A stretch of 64,000 bases of DNA from Clusia tigrina (lineage: Eukaryota; Arthropoda; Insecta; Diptera; Clusiidae), in contig OV050030.1 of assembly GCA_920105625.2 (NCBI GenBank), positions 77,961,400-78,025,399 on the forward strand. Direction: 5' to 3'. Made by a program: the position numbers and the translations under genes. Shown here piece by piece: positions 39,111 to 50,988 of this stretch. The notes below the pieces were generated by a model. The model had not been told where the DNA came from. It made no database searches and was given only the letters and a program-made list of their open reading frames with translations. Position 1 is the stretch's first letter; every line of letters begins with the position of its first letter.

Positions 39111-40190
39111 TTGTGCTTTTGAGAGGGGTTGCAATTTCAAGAAGGAGGCGTGGTAGGTATGGACATATATATATAGATATGATCAGAATCACTTTCTAAG
39201 CAATTTTTATTTTGTCCGTCCGTCTGCCCGTCTGTCCGTCTGTGGCCACTTTTTTTCTACACCGTTAGAGCTATCTTAATGAAATTTTGCAAAAGTATAG
39301 TCTGGACAAAGATACAGAACCAGATTGCTATATGGGCCAATTTGGACAAAGACCACGCCTACCTCCCATATAAGGAACTTTGGGGATCCCACTTAAAGAC
39401 AGTTACACTATCTATGCTTCTAGTGATATATATGAAAACAAATTCGTAGATGTATACCCTCGGTCTGTACTAGCATGGATCCCAAATATGGGCAGATTAT
39501 TGCTACTGCCACGCCCACAATTAACCAAAAATCATTACTAGGTTCCAATTAGATCTATCAACGAAATTTCACAGGGATGTTACGGGTACTAACATTAAAC
39601 ACCGCACAAAAAATTGGGGGTTTGTTTTTAGAGCCACGCCCACTATTGACATATTATTATAACTTACAACCTATACAATATTTTTGGACGAAATTTTATA
39701 TTAGTGGTATATTAACACTACAAAGCCATAGATAGATAGATATATTTGAGGGCGTTTATACACTGTGACCTGAAAGATCTATTGTGATGCCCCTATTTAT
39801 TTGAAAGATGAGGATAGTCTCATCTATAAATCTTTTGTCAGGTTAGTTTCCGACAGGAATTCATATATGTTGGAGGAATCAAGTTGAGGGATCTTGCTCA
39901 GAACGAAGATATATTCTCCAAAACACCTGTGTCTTTTGTGTGCCAATGGTCCGCAGTCTGTGATCAGGTGCAGTGAAGTTTCGTCACTTTCTCCACAGAA
40001 TCGACAGATGGCATCTGAAGATATTACAAAGCCATACACAAGAAATGGGGTCGATATAATCATTTCAAGGTACCCTACCGCAAATTACCGTTAGATATGC
40101 TCCTAATGATGATTTATGAAGAAAACATACCCATTGTTGAACCGGCACTGACAAGGAAAGGTAAAGGGTATTCCGTAGTCGGTTTAACCC
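39110..40190 (+). repeat. DINE-1/Helitron-like repeat inside LINE ORF1
   Basis: Plus-oriented copy of the dispersed family. It begins within the phrase TTTGTGCTTTTGAGAGGGG, without the 5' hairpin, includes GTCCGTCCGTCTG (about 39210), and ends with the hairpin GTCGGTTTAACCCGAC (40157-40172 or so) and CTAG before a T. LINE coding sequence continues on both sides. It contains a LOA-type LINE fragment (39731-40025). Confidence 0.8.
39731..40025 (-). mobile_element. 5'-truncated LOA/I-type LINE fragment with 11-bp TSD
   Basis: A 295-bp insertion in the DINE-like repeat, flanked by perfect 11-bp duplications ACAAAGCCATA (39720-39730 and 40026-40036). On the minus strand it encodes the C-terminal zinc-knuckle of a LINE polyprotein (CRFCGESDETSLHLITDC) and ends in a short (TATC)n tail. 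5' truncation, a simple-repeat tail and variable-length TSDs are standard for LINEs. Confidence 0.85.
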
Positions 40191-40373
40191 GACTTAGACT
40201 TCTTTACTAGTTTTTGTATTGTGATTGTTTTGGTTTGTGTCAATATTGATTTGTTCATTTGTTTCTTTCTTGCGAAGTGTAGGGTATCTCTGGATTTGTA
40301 GAGCTTTATATATCGCACATCCTCTGTAGTTTGCCGTGTGGTTTTCACCGCAATGTAGGCATTTAATATTTAC

Positions 40374-41637
40374 TCATTCAGCGTCGATTTTAATTGTGCA
40401 CATGTTTGTCTTGCGTTTTCCAGCACATTTGACACACACTGAGTCTATCTGGCAGTAGTTTTTGGTGTGGCCGTACTTTTGGCAATTTGTGCATTGGGGA
40501 ATTGTTCTCTTTTGTTGGGGTGGCTGAAAGCTAATTTTGCAGTGTAGGAGGTGAGTAATGTCGTATATGCCTTTATTGTTATCTTTAATTTTCAATTCAA
40601 TTGAAAATAGTGAAAGTGGTTGTTTTATTTTGGCACCATTAGCTATTTGTATGTTATGGATATTTGTCACTTCATGGCCTAGTTCGGCTAATTCGTTTTT
40701 AATGTCTTCTGTGACGGTTGAATGGTGCATATTTCGTAATACCACTCTAAAGCCTCGCTCATCTTTTCGTCGAAATGTGTAATACTTTGTCCCTTTTTGC
40801 TTTAATAATTCAATTACTTCTGTGTAGTGTGAGGGCTTTTTGGTTGAATTTTTATTTCGTTCTTGCTTAGAATTTTCCTTTCGTACAATATATTTGGCAT
40901 GGAATTTAGTGCTTCAGATAAGGCTTTTATATTTTCAGCATTCTGAACATATATAGGAGGCGGTTTTTGTAAACGTTGCGCAATTGGTTTTTGTGTATTA
41001 ATGTTCGCATTTGTCCCACTGTTGTTTTGTTCTTCACTGTTGTCTTGAGAGTCCGTTTTGTCATTTACTGCTAACAGTTCGGATCTGTTTGTTGTGTTTG
41101 GAGTGATAGGCTTGCTCAGCCAATATTTTTGGAGTGATGTTTGTGTTGTGTTGAACATTTTATTTTTCCGTCTTTTGTTACTAGTATTTTGTTCCTTTAA
41201 CTTGTTTGGCGATTGCTTTTCGCGGTTTCGTTTTGTGTTTTTATTTTCGGTTATTTTATTAGTGGTTTTAATATTTATGTTTGTTCTTGCGTGTTTCTTG
41301 TTGCTGGTGTAATTGGTTTTGTTCCGGCTGCCATTATTGGTGAGTTGCAGCTAAAAATCGTTCCCGTCGTAGTTACCGGTGTTATAGTTGTGGTAGAGGA
41401 ACTTTGAGTTGCTATTGTGGTTGCTGAAGTGGTAACAGGTGGATGAAATCCTATAGTGGGAATCGCGGATTGGACACTCCAAGATAGGGAATTGCTGGCA
41501 CCTAGTAGAGCGGGAGAGCAAGATCGTGCTCTGCTCTCTGTCATTTCGACCGGCAATTTGGAGTCGCCGTTGTTTTCATTTGAGACGAAAGGAAAATATG
41601 CGTTTCTTTTTGTTGCAGTTGATGCGTTAAATTTCAA
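40374..41637 (-). pseudogene. LINE ORF1 (Gag-like), copy 1
   Basis: RNA-binding Gag-like protein. The N-terminal part is Ser/Thr/Pro-rich (41275-41637). The middle part has TSLQKYWLSKPITP (40814-41158). The C-terminal part holds three Cys-rich knuckles (CTNCQKYGHTKNYC, then CVKCAGK) at 40374-40500, preceded by a domain typical of Jockey ORF1 (VVLRNMHHS; the PRE_C2HC type). Frameshifts separate the pieces; copies 2 and 3 keep longer open stretches of the N-terminal part. Confidence 0.8.
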
Positions 41638-41659
41638 AAAATATTTCGGAGGATCCTAG

Positions 41660-42420
41660 TATTTTTAAGAATATGGAGATGTTTTCGCTTGTTATGTTGA
41701 TTTTTATTTCTTTTATTGTTTTATTATATTTGAGGAATATCTGGTATGTTAAGTTGCATTCTGAAATTATGTGCGGGAAGGATATGGTGGTTTGGTTGCA
41801 GATTGGGCATGGTGGCGGGGAATACGGTGTAAATAGGTGGGAGTGGGTTAATCTCGTATGTCCTGTTCTGAGCGGATGTAATTTTGGAGATATTTTTTTG
41901 GAATATTTGAAGGATATGTTGGTGCTTTTCCGGATGGGTTTATTAATTTATAGTTGTTTTGGTAGTTTTGCCACGCTTGTTGTTTCTTAGAGATATAGAA
42001 ATTCGATATTGCTTGCTTGATGTCCAGTTTGTGTTGGGTTTATTTTTTATTATTGGAGCTGTTGCGCTAAATTTTGCTAGTTCATCTGCTTTGCTATTTC
42101 CTTGAATTCCAGCATGTCCGGGAATCCAAATAAGTTTTATTTTGTTTTCGTGTTGTGAGAGAATATCACGGATTTCGCAAATAGTATCGTTTTGGTGGGA
42201 AGTGTTTATAGTGGCTTTGATGCAGGACTGTGAGTCGGAGCAAATGATGTGCTTGCCTTTCTGATTTTTGAAGAGTTTCACAGCATCAAGCACCTCTTCT
42301 GCTTCGGCAGTAAAGATTGAGCAATTATTATTGAATTGTGTTAATTGTGCGGCCTTGTATTTATTGTTCACAATAGCATAGCCAACCCCAGATTCAGATT
42401 TCGACTCATCGGTGTAATGA
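41660..42420 (-). pseudogene. RNase H domain upstream of ORF1, copy 1
   Basis: An RNase H fold of the LINE type. TDESK (first Asp) is near 42410, FTAEAE near 42310, CSDSQSC near 42240 and GNSKADELAK near 42085. A zinc-knuckle tail (PCPIC… and HIISEC in the intact copies) follows toward 41740. Such a domain normally ends ORF2 of I-clade LINEs; here it lies upstream of a Jockey-like ORF1. This copy lacks the stop seen after AEAE in copies 2 and 3. Confidence 0.8.
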
Positions 42421-42436
42421 AAAAGCCTTGCTTGCT

Positions 42437-42622
42437 TTATGCGTTTCCATTATATTGTTGAAAGCTATTTGATAGGCTCTGTGACTTGTGGATTGCTTTG
42501 GGAGATGCATTAGACAGGTGATAATACTGCTTTTTTGGTCGGTAAGGGGTAAACTTCTTCCGTGGTCTTGGATCGAGCTCGATTTGGAGGATAGCTTGGG
42601 TTATATTATCCACAGTCGACAT
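42437..42622 (-). other. 61-codon frame before the RNase H frame, copy 1
   Basis: Starts ATG (MSTVDNITQAILQIELDP) and ends just before the RNase H frame. It is conserved in all three copies (56402-56587 and 61900-62085) and always in a different frame from RNase H. It may be a small leader ORF or the N-terminus of the RNase H protein separated by an ancestral frameshift. Confidence 0.5.
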
Positions 42623-42690
42623 TATTATTTTTTATTTCGTTTTCTGTATCGAAGCTTTTCTGACGTTGTATTTGTAGGGTAGAAGTTGTT

Positions 42691-43700
42691 GTTCATACAT
42701 TTATTCTGTCGCGGAGTGGTCCTAGTCGGGATTCTGTTTAATTTATGTAAATAAGTAGTAAAAATTATTAGCATTAGTAACACTATTTCATAAAATCCAA
42801 ATGTATTTGTTCCCTGGAGTCTATTAAGGAACAGCTGATCGCTACTAGATCCCCGAGTACTTATACACTTGCATTCAATTTCCCATTGATTTTGTTGTTG
42901 GATTTACGAAGTTATTTCTCTATACTACTCTTTGGTATCGGTGTGAAACCTGATCTTATACGTGTGGGGCACGAACTCGCCGTCGCAAAATCTAGTGCCT
43001 CAAAAACCTAGATTTTACATGTCACATAACACAAATTATTTTTTTTTTACCAAATCCTTCACAGACAAAATTGAATAGAATACAAAAGAAAACCAACACA
43101 ATTATTTACGTATTCTCTAATAAAAACACAAAACATTCACACTTTATTTATTATACAAAAGTCTCACAAACGGCATCTGCAAATCTGCGACGGGCATATC
43201 CCTATAGAAGGACACGCGATGCAGCAACAATAGAATCCAGCCTAACCACATCTCACAATTCGTAGTAGCCCCCGACATGGCCATCGATGCCAACACCTTC
43301 CACACAATAGCGTACTCAGCACAAAGCGCCCAATTGTGCTCCTACAAATTTATGAGTAGGCAGTAAAGCCCGGTTAGCTCGAAAAGCTCTTCGTAAGTAA
43401 AATGGATGACACGCAGCTCCACGGCACCTCGCATCTCAACCAAATCCATACCCTGATACAAAGGATCTATATGAACGACGCCCATTAGGGAATTCAATAT
43501 ATCCCTCCACGCAAATATACACGTCCTTAAACTCCACATTTTAGAATGAAAATTTACAGCCATTTCAGACTATAAATTAGCTCGAAAAGAACTAAAGAAA
43601 GGCAATCTTGCATAATACACAAACCAATTCCAAATGAACACTCGAAACCAGGAAGTAACGCAAAGCTGACATCCTAAATTCAAACGAAAAGCACTAAACT
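42691..43700. other. LINE-upstream DNA, copy 1
   Basis: Non-coding by eye. It matches 56660-57590 and 60897-61830, except that 268 bp present there (56937-57204; 61283-61550) are absent here, the junction lying near 42986. A 73-codon minus frame at 43342-43563 is conserved in copy 3 but has no recognisable motif. Confidence 0.5.
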
Positions 43701-44789
43701 AAATGCATAAAAGAAAAATAATTCCCTTATAATTTAATAGAAGCGAGCCGTGTTTAAAAAAAAAAGGTATATCTCGTAAAGGAAATTCATAAATAAAATA
43801 TTGCAACAAAAAACCAAATAGGAAAACAGATATATAAACACCAATATTCTCAATGGCAAACTTGCACCTGGACTCAACGACTCGAATACCATGACTTGAC
43901 TGAAAATAAAGAACAACTATCCATTAAACTAGGAACAGCATGACAAATAATACATTGCGACAGCCTAATACACATTATAGATCGAGAAGTATACTATGAT
44001 AGTATCAACAGAATAGCACTTTCAATAGAGACCTACGGAGAAAAGAACACACAAAAGAGTTACTTACAAATAACAAAACTAAAATTAAATACACTATACA
44101 GTAAACTACAGATACTAAAACTTTCAAGCAGACAAGAGAGAGGACAGTACTATTAAATTTTTCACAATATGGAACCCAAGACGCTGTGAATATCAATCAA
44201 CAAATAGACCACCTAAAAAACCAACAAGAAGCATTTTAAGTCGCAATTAGAAAGCAAAACAAATGGCAGATAGATTTCAAAACATAACCGACCACATAAA
44301 CAAAGAACAAATACTAGTACAAGACTTTCTCAACATGAACTAGAAAAGCAGTTTATAGGGCAAAAAATAAATGAAAATATGATAATTGAACTACATTTTT
44401 TAAACCAAATAAATTATAACATATACCTACTAACAAATTACATTTCAGACATTTCAGAGGCAATAATCTTAGCTAAACTAAACATTATCTACAAACTAAT
44501 ACTAAACTCAATAGAATTAAAAGGGATACACAAACAATTAAATATGCAAAACATCCATCTAATATCAGATGAACATATTTACGAACCTCAAAGCTTACTA
44601 CAACGAAACAAGAATCATATTCAATATACAAATACCAATGGTAGAAACAAACAACTATCAAATATTTCATGTAAAACACTACCAGATAACAACACAAAAC
44701 AAAGGACACAAAAAAATCATTTTGCATCGGAAATCTCCTATCAAACGAAGATAGAGAAAGCTGCATTTTCAGAGACAAAGGCAGAATAG
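43700..44789 (+). pseudogene. Errantiviral env fragment, copy 1
   Basis: On the plus strand a decayed env sequence ends in a 136-codon frame (44379-44789) resembling the membrane-proximal ectodomain of errantivirus Env (ISDISEAIILAKLNIIYKLI; SDEHIYEPQSLL). Upstream codons are full of stops. It is the inverted counterpart of 59411-60500, where the same sequence runs on into a transmembrane segment and LTR. Here it is cut at 44789 and joined to a DINE-like repeat. Confidence 0.75.
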
Positions 44790-44792
44790 AAA

Positions 44793-44879
44793 AGCCACGC
44801 CCACTATTGACATATTATTATAACTTACAACCTATACAATATTTTTGGACGAAATTTTATATTAGTGATATATTAACAC
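44793..44879 (+). repeat. DINE-like repeat, left part (split by LTR element 3)
   Basis: 87 bp matching 39634-39719 closely. It ends in ACAC (44876-44879), the target duplication of the LTR element that follows; the repeat resumes at 53679. Confidence 0.85.
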
Positions 44880-45385
44880 TGTTGTGAGTTAGAACCAAAC
44901 TACCTACGTGTAGTTGACTCACAGCACCGACTCCTAATAGATGCCACAGTATGTTGGATTAGCATGTGCTAAAACTGTTTTATGATAAGGCATACTTCTA
45001 GGGTCTAAGTACTTTAAGTTAATGTGATCTGTGTAACGTTATCATGTAAGCTTTTAGGGTATTACAGTTCCGCAGTCGAGTCGACGAGGGCAGCGTAATG
45101 CACCGTCGCCACTTTTGAAGTAGGTCGGTTGGCTTGACCAACTGACACCAATTAGCAGGTGCGGAACTGGAACACCAGAAAGGTCAGTTCACAGACTGAG
45201 ATAGATGTTTAAAAAATAGTATATAAGTATTAGGTTTGGTAAGAATAAATCTCTTGTGATTTGAATCTTAAAAGTAAGAAGTGTTTGAATTTAACGTTAG
45301 GGCTCTTAAGCTTTCAGCCACGCGCCCGAAGGAACCGCGACAGGACGTCCCCCGTCAAGCAAGCAAGGACTCGAGGTCCCCAACA
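44880..45385 (+). repeat. LTR element 3, 5' LTR
   Basis: 506 bp, TGTTGTGAG...GTCCCCAACA. A TATAAG-type box lies near 45221-45228 and AATAAA near 45244, consistent with promoter and poly(A) signals in one LTR. Confidence 0.9.
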
Positions 45386-45388
45386 TTT

Positions 45389-45406
45389 TGGCGCAGCCGG
45401 TAGGAT
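45389..45406 (+). promoter_or_regulatory. Primer-binding site of LTR element 3
   Basis: TGGCGCAGCCGGTAGGAT begins 4 bp after the LTR. The TGG start and position mark a tRNA primer site; I do not assign the tRNA. Confidence 0.65.
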
Positions 45407-46513
45407 CCAACGTCGAGTGCCAGGACAAAGCACTCCTACGCGGGAATCCACCAATAGGAAACCACCAGGATAACCATCCCAAAGGAGGGCAATGGAGGGA
45501 ACGAAAATGGTGAGTATGTCTATAGTAGGACATCCTAGTATATAAGAAAATTTTGCCGACGATTCTTCGGTGGCCGTGTGGGCGCTTTTGCGCCAGTTAT
45601 GCAGAAGAAGCAGCATTTGGGCTGATTAGCCGCTGTGTTTAGGTGACAATAGGTCGATCCAAAAGGAAAATTTTTACTTACGGTCAGGTTGTATAGGGTT
45701 GTTCCACTGAGAATAGGCTCATACTTTTTAATACATTTTGTTTCAGCATTCTCGGGCGGATGTTGCAACGTGGCTGTGTATTCACGGATTTTGCGTTATT
45801 GAATTGCGATCTTGTGTATACCGGTTAGTTTGGTTCGGAAAGAACGTGCCACGGTATAGGGTTCGTACGGTTATGATAGGGGATTTGTGTTTGTTTGTCG
45901 GTAGGGACATTTATATGATTCAGTTTATATTGTTTTGAAATCAAAATAAAGATTGATTTAAATATTTGGCATTTTGAGTTTAGGGTATTAGGTGAAGAGG
46001 TGCAGACAACACGTGTTGTTGCATCAAAGTTTTTGAAGTTCGGAAACTACGATTTGCGTAGCAATGTTGAAGAAAACATTTAAATACTATTATTATGTGG
46101 CGCATACGTTACGGGTTTATTTTTAAATATGGATTCAAATTTCCGGGAATGAATCAAGACACTTTTGCCGGTAAATCAAATTTCGGTTTTTACAAACATA
46201 TGGCCTTTTCTATGGATTTTTGGGAGTATTAAAGATGGTGAGAGGAAAACAAGGAGTATTTGTGAGGAAGTCAAGGACCACTTTGCATTGATGGAAGGAC
46301 TTAATGGACGCCGGTAGACAGCGGAACTTTGTGATGGAAAACAACTATAGCAGAATATGTATATAAAGATAGAATTTACAGTGGAATGTTTTTTTTTTAA
46401 TAACTCTGTTTTGAATCATTAAGTAAGATAGAATAAAATATTGTAACAAGTTTTAACAATTATTGGATTTTTATTTGTAATTGGGATACGCCATCTGTTC
46501 TGGCATTTGGGAT
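45407..46513 (+). other. LTR element 3 leader
   Basis: About 1.1 kb of untranslated leader with no ORF that I would call a gene. It is unusually long for a Ty3/gypsy element. Confidence 0.6.
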
Positions 46514-48817
46514 ATGAGGAAGGAAGCGCAAGGATTACTGCTGAGGCAGGAGCAAATTGGCGAAGCGATTGAAGAACTGGTCCGTAATTTTAAGAAAGAC
46601 GGCGGGTTACGTAGGGACAACGTGTATTACCGCAAGCGAATATCACAGTTGCAAGATCTGGGGAGAGAGTTCAAGTACGGCAAGGGAAAATATTTTACGG
46701 AAAATTACGCAGACTACATAAATAGTCTGGTCAACGAATGGGCAGATACATTTAGTTCTGAATTAGAGGGACTATGACAAGAGATTGTGAGTTTGGTTTC
46801 GCCAGACGAGGAAATAAGGAACAGATTGAAATCAATACAGTCAGAAGTCAAACTGTTTACTGGGAAAATAGTTGACCAGTTCGAAGCGAGTACGAGCAGG
46901 GAAGAAGCTCAGGAATTGTGGAGGCAGGCGAACGCCGGAGGAGCTGTGTCACCATTAGAAGTAGCGGATCAAGTCTTAACGGCAATCCAAAAAAGGACAG
47001 AAGAAAAGTTGTTCAAATCTCATGAGAAAACAGAAGATTTGAGAGCACAAAAAGAGTATCTCGAAAATAGGGTAAAGGAACTTTCTCGGAGATTGACGGA
47101 GACAGAGGAAGCAGAATCGCTGTTGGAAAAGGAATGTGCGCAATTAAAAAAAGGATGGGCGATCAATAGGTCCTCACTGAATAGGGAGAGATCGAAATCA
47201 GCTTCGGCTGGATTTACACAGACGGTATTGACATTGCCACCGGAAGTGCGCTGGCCGGAGTATCTAACACCAGAAGTGATAAACCGCGTGGTAAAGCCCA
47301 GATTAGTATTGAGTGAAGAGAGAAAAGCGGGATTTTTGTTTGGCGCATCTGAAATTGGTGTCGAGCCTTTTTCTCCAGGAAGTCCGATAACTAATAAAAA
47401 TAAGGGATATCCGCGAAAAGCGCCAGAAGCAGTAACGGTACAGTAAAGTCCCAATACTGTGGACAGTATTTTGCCTGTACGAACAAACGATCGAAGACTA
47501 ATTAGTTTGAGTCCGTCATTGGTCAATTACCTCTCAGATCCGGGGGAAGTGAATCTAGGAACCACCCATAAAGATAGCGCTCAAGTTTTACCGGTCATAA
47601 GTAAAACAAAAATACGCAAAATGGGTATAGAGGAGATTTCAAAGACAGTGGCCAGGCTAGTACCTGTGTTTACTGGTGCAGCTTCAGAAGATTTATGGTC
47701 AGAAGTTAACAGATTCATTCAAGGTTGTGAACTTGCAAAGCGAAGCATAAGCCCTGATGAGTTGCAGGACTTCTTCGACTGTGTTAAGCAAAGATTATTT
47801 GGAGACGCGTACAACCTTGTGTTGCCAAAGCAATTCGCCAGTGTGGACGAGCTTTACAGTCCTATAAGGAGAACTTATTTGAAGGAGAGAACTATGGAGG
47901 ACATAACCCAAGAAATAAGACTCGGGAAGCAGCTGGCAAGTGAAGACATACGTGCCTTTGCCAGGCGTTTAGAGTCACTTCAGATGATGGCCCAGGAAAT
48001 AATCAGGAATAAGTACAATGGCATTGGAGATACAGCGTTATTACACGAAGTTGACGAGTCGGTGTTGACAACTTTCGTGGTGGGACTCCGCAACTCCGTT
48101 CTAAAGATTCATATGCTGAATAGCAGAACAGGATCTCTGGAGGAATTAGTAGAGGAAGCGATTAGAGCACAAGTTCTCGTGGAACGGAGTACGGCTGGGT
48201 TAGGCGAGGTACACATGTTGGAAAATAGACAGGACATGTTCACCGCCGCTGTCGTGAACAGAGATGGAAGTAATTACGTCCCAAACATATACAGAGGAGC
48301 ATATAGTCCCGGTGTCTCCGACAGCAGAGCCGCGAATCCGAGAAATCCGTACAGGGGGTTTGTACAGAGGGCACTCACATGTTCGTTCTGCCGTAAGCAA
48401 GGTCATACAAGGGATGAGTGCATTACACGCAAAAACACGCCCTACTGTATGGAGTGCCAAACATATGGTCATGAGCCAAGTAGACAGTGCCAAGGAGACA
48501 CTAAATGGGATCAAAGTAGAAGGCAGCCAGGTACGAGGCGCCCGGATGCACCCTTGAGGGACAACAGGGGTAACTTCAGTAGTCCCTGGGTTAGTTCAAC
48601 GGAAGGAATTAACCAAGGAACAAATCCTTTCAAAAGTGGGAGTGGTCAGCAGCAACCAAATCTGAATTCCAGAAGTGAACCAAGGATACGCAACACCCAA
48701 CAGGGGTTGAGATGCTTCTCATGTGGACGAATGGGTCATCGGGCAATGGAATGCAGGGAAAGACAATCCCAACAAAAGAACGAGGGAAACTTCCAGCGGC
48801 CCAGTCGAGGCCAATAG
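46514..48817 (+). pseudogene. LTR element 3 gag (two in-frame stops)
   Basis: A single frame from ATG 46514 to TAG 48817, interrupted by TGA (46775-46777) and TAA (47444-47446). The N-terminal part is helical with a predicted coiled coil (RAQKEYLENRVKELSRRL, about 47043-47100). A capsid-like region follows (ARLVPVFTGAASEDLWSEVN, about 47650), then Cys/His knuckles: CSFCRKQGHTRDEC (about 48378) with CMECQTYGHEPSRQC, and CFSCGRMGHRAMEC (about 48714). These bind genomic RNA during packaging. The reading frame is unusually long for Gag, more than 750 codons. Confidence 0.85.
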
Positions 48818-49627
48818 ACTGGAAAGCCAAAAGAAAGGAAGTAATAATAAGGCCGGAAGTACGTGGGACTAGTAATGTAGGAACTACAGTCCAGGAGAAG
48901 GAGGAGCAAGAGGCTTTTCAATATCGCGAAGAGTTAGGAGGTGGATACGCGTCCATGTTGGGAACAGAGGGACATTGCTTCGCTATGAGCAGGATAGGTG
49001 ATGCCTTCATCGAGACACCCTGCAAGGAATCAGCTAGCAGATAAATCTAGTGTTTTACGGAAGGGGCTAGACATTAATCAAATGGACTTAAGAACGCTTA
49101 ACGGAGCATTTGGAGGGTGCATTAAGACATTGGGGTCGTTCAGAATAGGGCACAGTGGAGTTAAGGGTATGAGTTTTAGAGTGCACGCAGTGGAAGTGGA
49201 TAGGAAAGGTATCCCGGCTGATGGGATAATTGGCCGCGATAATCTTTGGGGACGCACCATACTGGATACGCTCGACAAGCAGTTATCATTCTATGATACC
49301 AATAAGTATAGAATCCTTACTTTTCCATTAATGTCATGGCAGGAAGGAACCGTGACTAGGGTTAAGAAGTGTGGTATGGAGGTAGTAAACGGAAGGTCAA
49401 CCAGAGTAGTTACTATGCATGTAAATACGAAACTTAGGACTGTTGTTTTGCACAAGCAGCAGCTAGCGGAGGGCGTATATATGGGAGAAACCATAACGCA
49501 CGTTGACAAGGGTAAGGTGTACGCTTGCGTACTCAACGCCTCAGAAAAGGACTACCTGATGGAGGAGGATTTTAGGCCTAAGTTCACTAGTTTGATAATT
49601 TTAAGGAACCGAATTATAGATCGGTGA
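48818..49627 (+). pseudogene. LTR element 3 protease region, active site corrupted
   Basis: 48998-49627 carries the C-terminal protease landmarks (ADGIIGRDNLWGRTILDTL near 49220) and the linker to reverse transcriptase. The region where D-T/S-G should lie (about 49005-49035) reads ETPCKESA in one frame and is crossed by a frame change, so the catalytic triplet is not visible. The upstream portion (GYASMLGTEGHCFAM, 48943-48990) is in another frame. Confidence 0.7.
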
Positions 49628-50988
49628 ATCAGATTAAGCAGGTAGATATAAGAAAAAGAATGGAGAGGGTGCTAGAATCCCTGATGTTAGATACAAGCGT
49701 GAATTCAGAAGAGAAAGCATTAATAGAAGCCATTTGTGCGTCATTCCATGACATATTTTTGCTGGAAGGAGACCAGTTAACATATACACCAGAGGTAGAG
49801 CATAAAATACCTACTAGGGTGGATCAAGCACCAATTAACCAGAAACGATACAGATTGCCACAAGCTCACAAAGATGAGGTAAATAGGCAAGTGGAACGAA
49901 TGTTAAAAGATAACATAATTTCACCGAGTATCTCTCCTTGGAATTCACCAATAATGTTGGTACCAAAGAAGGGAGGTGCTCACGGTCAGAAGAAGTGGAG
50001 AATGGTCGTTGATTTTAGGAAATTGAACGACGCCACTATCAAGCAGATGTTCCCGATACCAAGGATAGAAGAGATTCTGGATCAATTGGGACACAGTAGA
50101 TATTTTTCTACACTTGATTTAGCAAGTGGCTACCACGAAGCTCCGGTGGATACCCAAGATAAGCAGAAAACAGCGTTCAGCACCGGTTTAGGGCATTATG
50201 AGTTCAATAGAATGCCGTTTGGATTAACAGGAGCACCGGCTACTTTCCAACGGCTAATGAACCATGTGCTAACAGGCTTACAAGGGTTAGATTGTTTTGT
50301 GTATTTCGATGATATTGTAATTTATGGGAAGAACTTGCAGCAGCACTCGCAACGCTTATGCAAGGTGCTCCAGAAATTACGAGAACACAATTTGAAATTG
50401 AACACGGAGAAGTGTCAATTTTTGCGAAGAGAGGTGGTTTATTTAGGCCATCGTTGCTCAGAGGCAGGAGCACTGCCTGACCCGCTGAAGGTGGAATGCG
50501 TTAAAAATTTAGCGGTTCCACGAAATAGAAAGGAAGTGCAAGCATTCCTAGGACTTGTGAACTATTATAGAAAGTTCGTAGAAGGACTAGCCGGAATTGC
50601 GTTGCCAGTGAATAAGTTGCTACGAAAAGAGGCAAAGTTCGAATGGACAGAGAGTTGTCAACAAGCATTCGAGAGGCTAAAAGTAATAATTAGCTCGCCA
50701 CCAATTTTGGCGTACCCCGACTTTGAGCAAACCTTTTTGTTGACCACTGATGCTAGTAATGAAACATTAGGTGCATTATTGTCCCAAGGGGAAGTCGGTA
50801 ATGACCGACCAATAGCATTCGCAAGCAGAGCGCTTAGCGATACGGAGAAAAGATACTCCACAATAGAAAAGGAATTTCTAGCCATAGTATGGGCTACGAA
50901 GAATTTTAGGGCATATCTGCTAGGACGCCCATTTAAGATATACACTGATCACCAGCCGTTGAGAGGCATAGCCAAACGTCTAGGCTAG
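49624..50988 (+). pseudogene. LTR element 3 reverse transcriptase and RNase H
   Basis: A 454-codon frame with all reverse transcriptase motifs: PIMLVPKKGG (about 49950), MVVDFRKLND (about 50003), STLDLASGYHEAPV with the first Asp (about 50107), RMPFGLTGAPATFQ (about 50212), and YFDD (50302-50313). RNase H starts at LTTDASNETLGALLSQ (about 50740) and runs to TDHQPLRGIAKRL. A frameshift at a GGCTAGCTAGG duplication near 50981-50991 ends the frame just before the RNase H C-terminus. Confidence 0.9.

Larger units (their letters stand above)
36430..42690 (-). mobile_element. Jockey-type LINE, copy 1, with RNase H frame upstream of gag
   Basis: Non-LTR retrotransposon on the minus strand. From 5' to 3' are an RNase H-type frame (42622-41660), Gag-like ORF1 with C2HC knuckles (41637-40374, tail at 39100-38911), then endonuclease and reverse transcriptase (38927-36427). 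A DINE-like repeat interrupts ORF1 (39110-40190). Many frame breaks make it inactive. The 3' side ends inside the last codons of the reverse transcriptase ORF without 3' UTR or poly(A), joined to an exon of another gene. Confidence 0.85.

Noticed and set aside
39720..40036. LOA fragment as a gene piece captured by the Helitron-like repeat
   Set aside because: Perfect 11-bp target duplications and a simple-repeat tail show an ordinary LINE insertion rather than capture.
41673..41990. 105-codon plus-strand ORF opposite the RNase H tail (also at 55631-55918)
   Set aside because: It is antisense to the clearly coding RNase H zinc-knuckle region. The open frame is a shadow.
45261..45473. 70-codon ORF across the LTR/leader of LTR element 3
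   Set aside because: It lies in LTR and primer-site sequence, so it is very unlikely to be coding.
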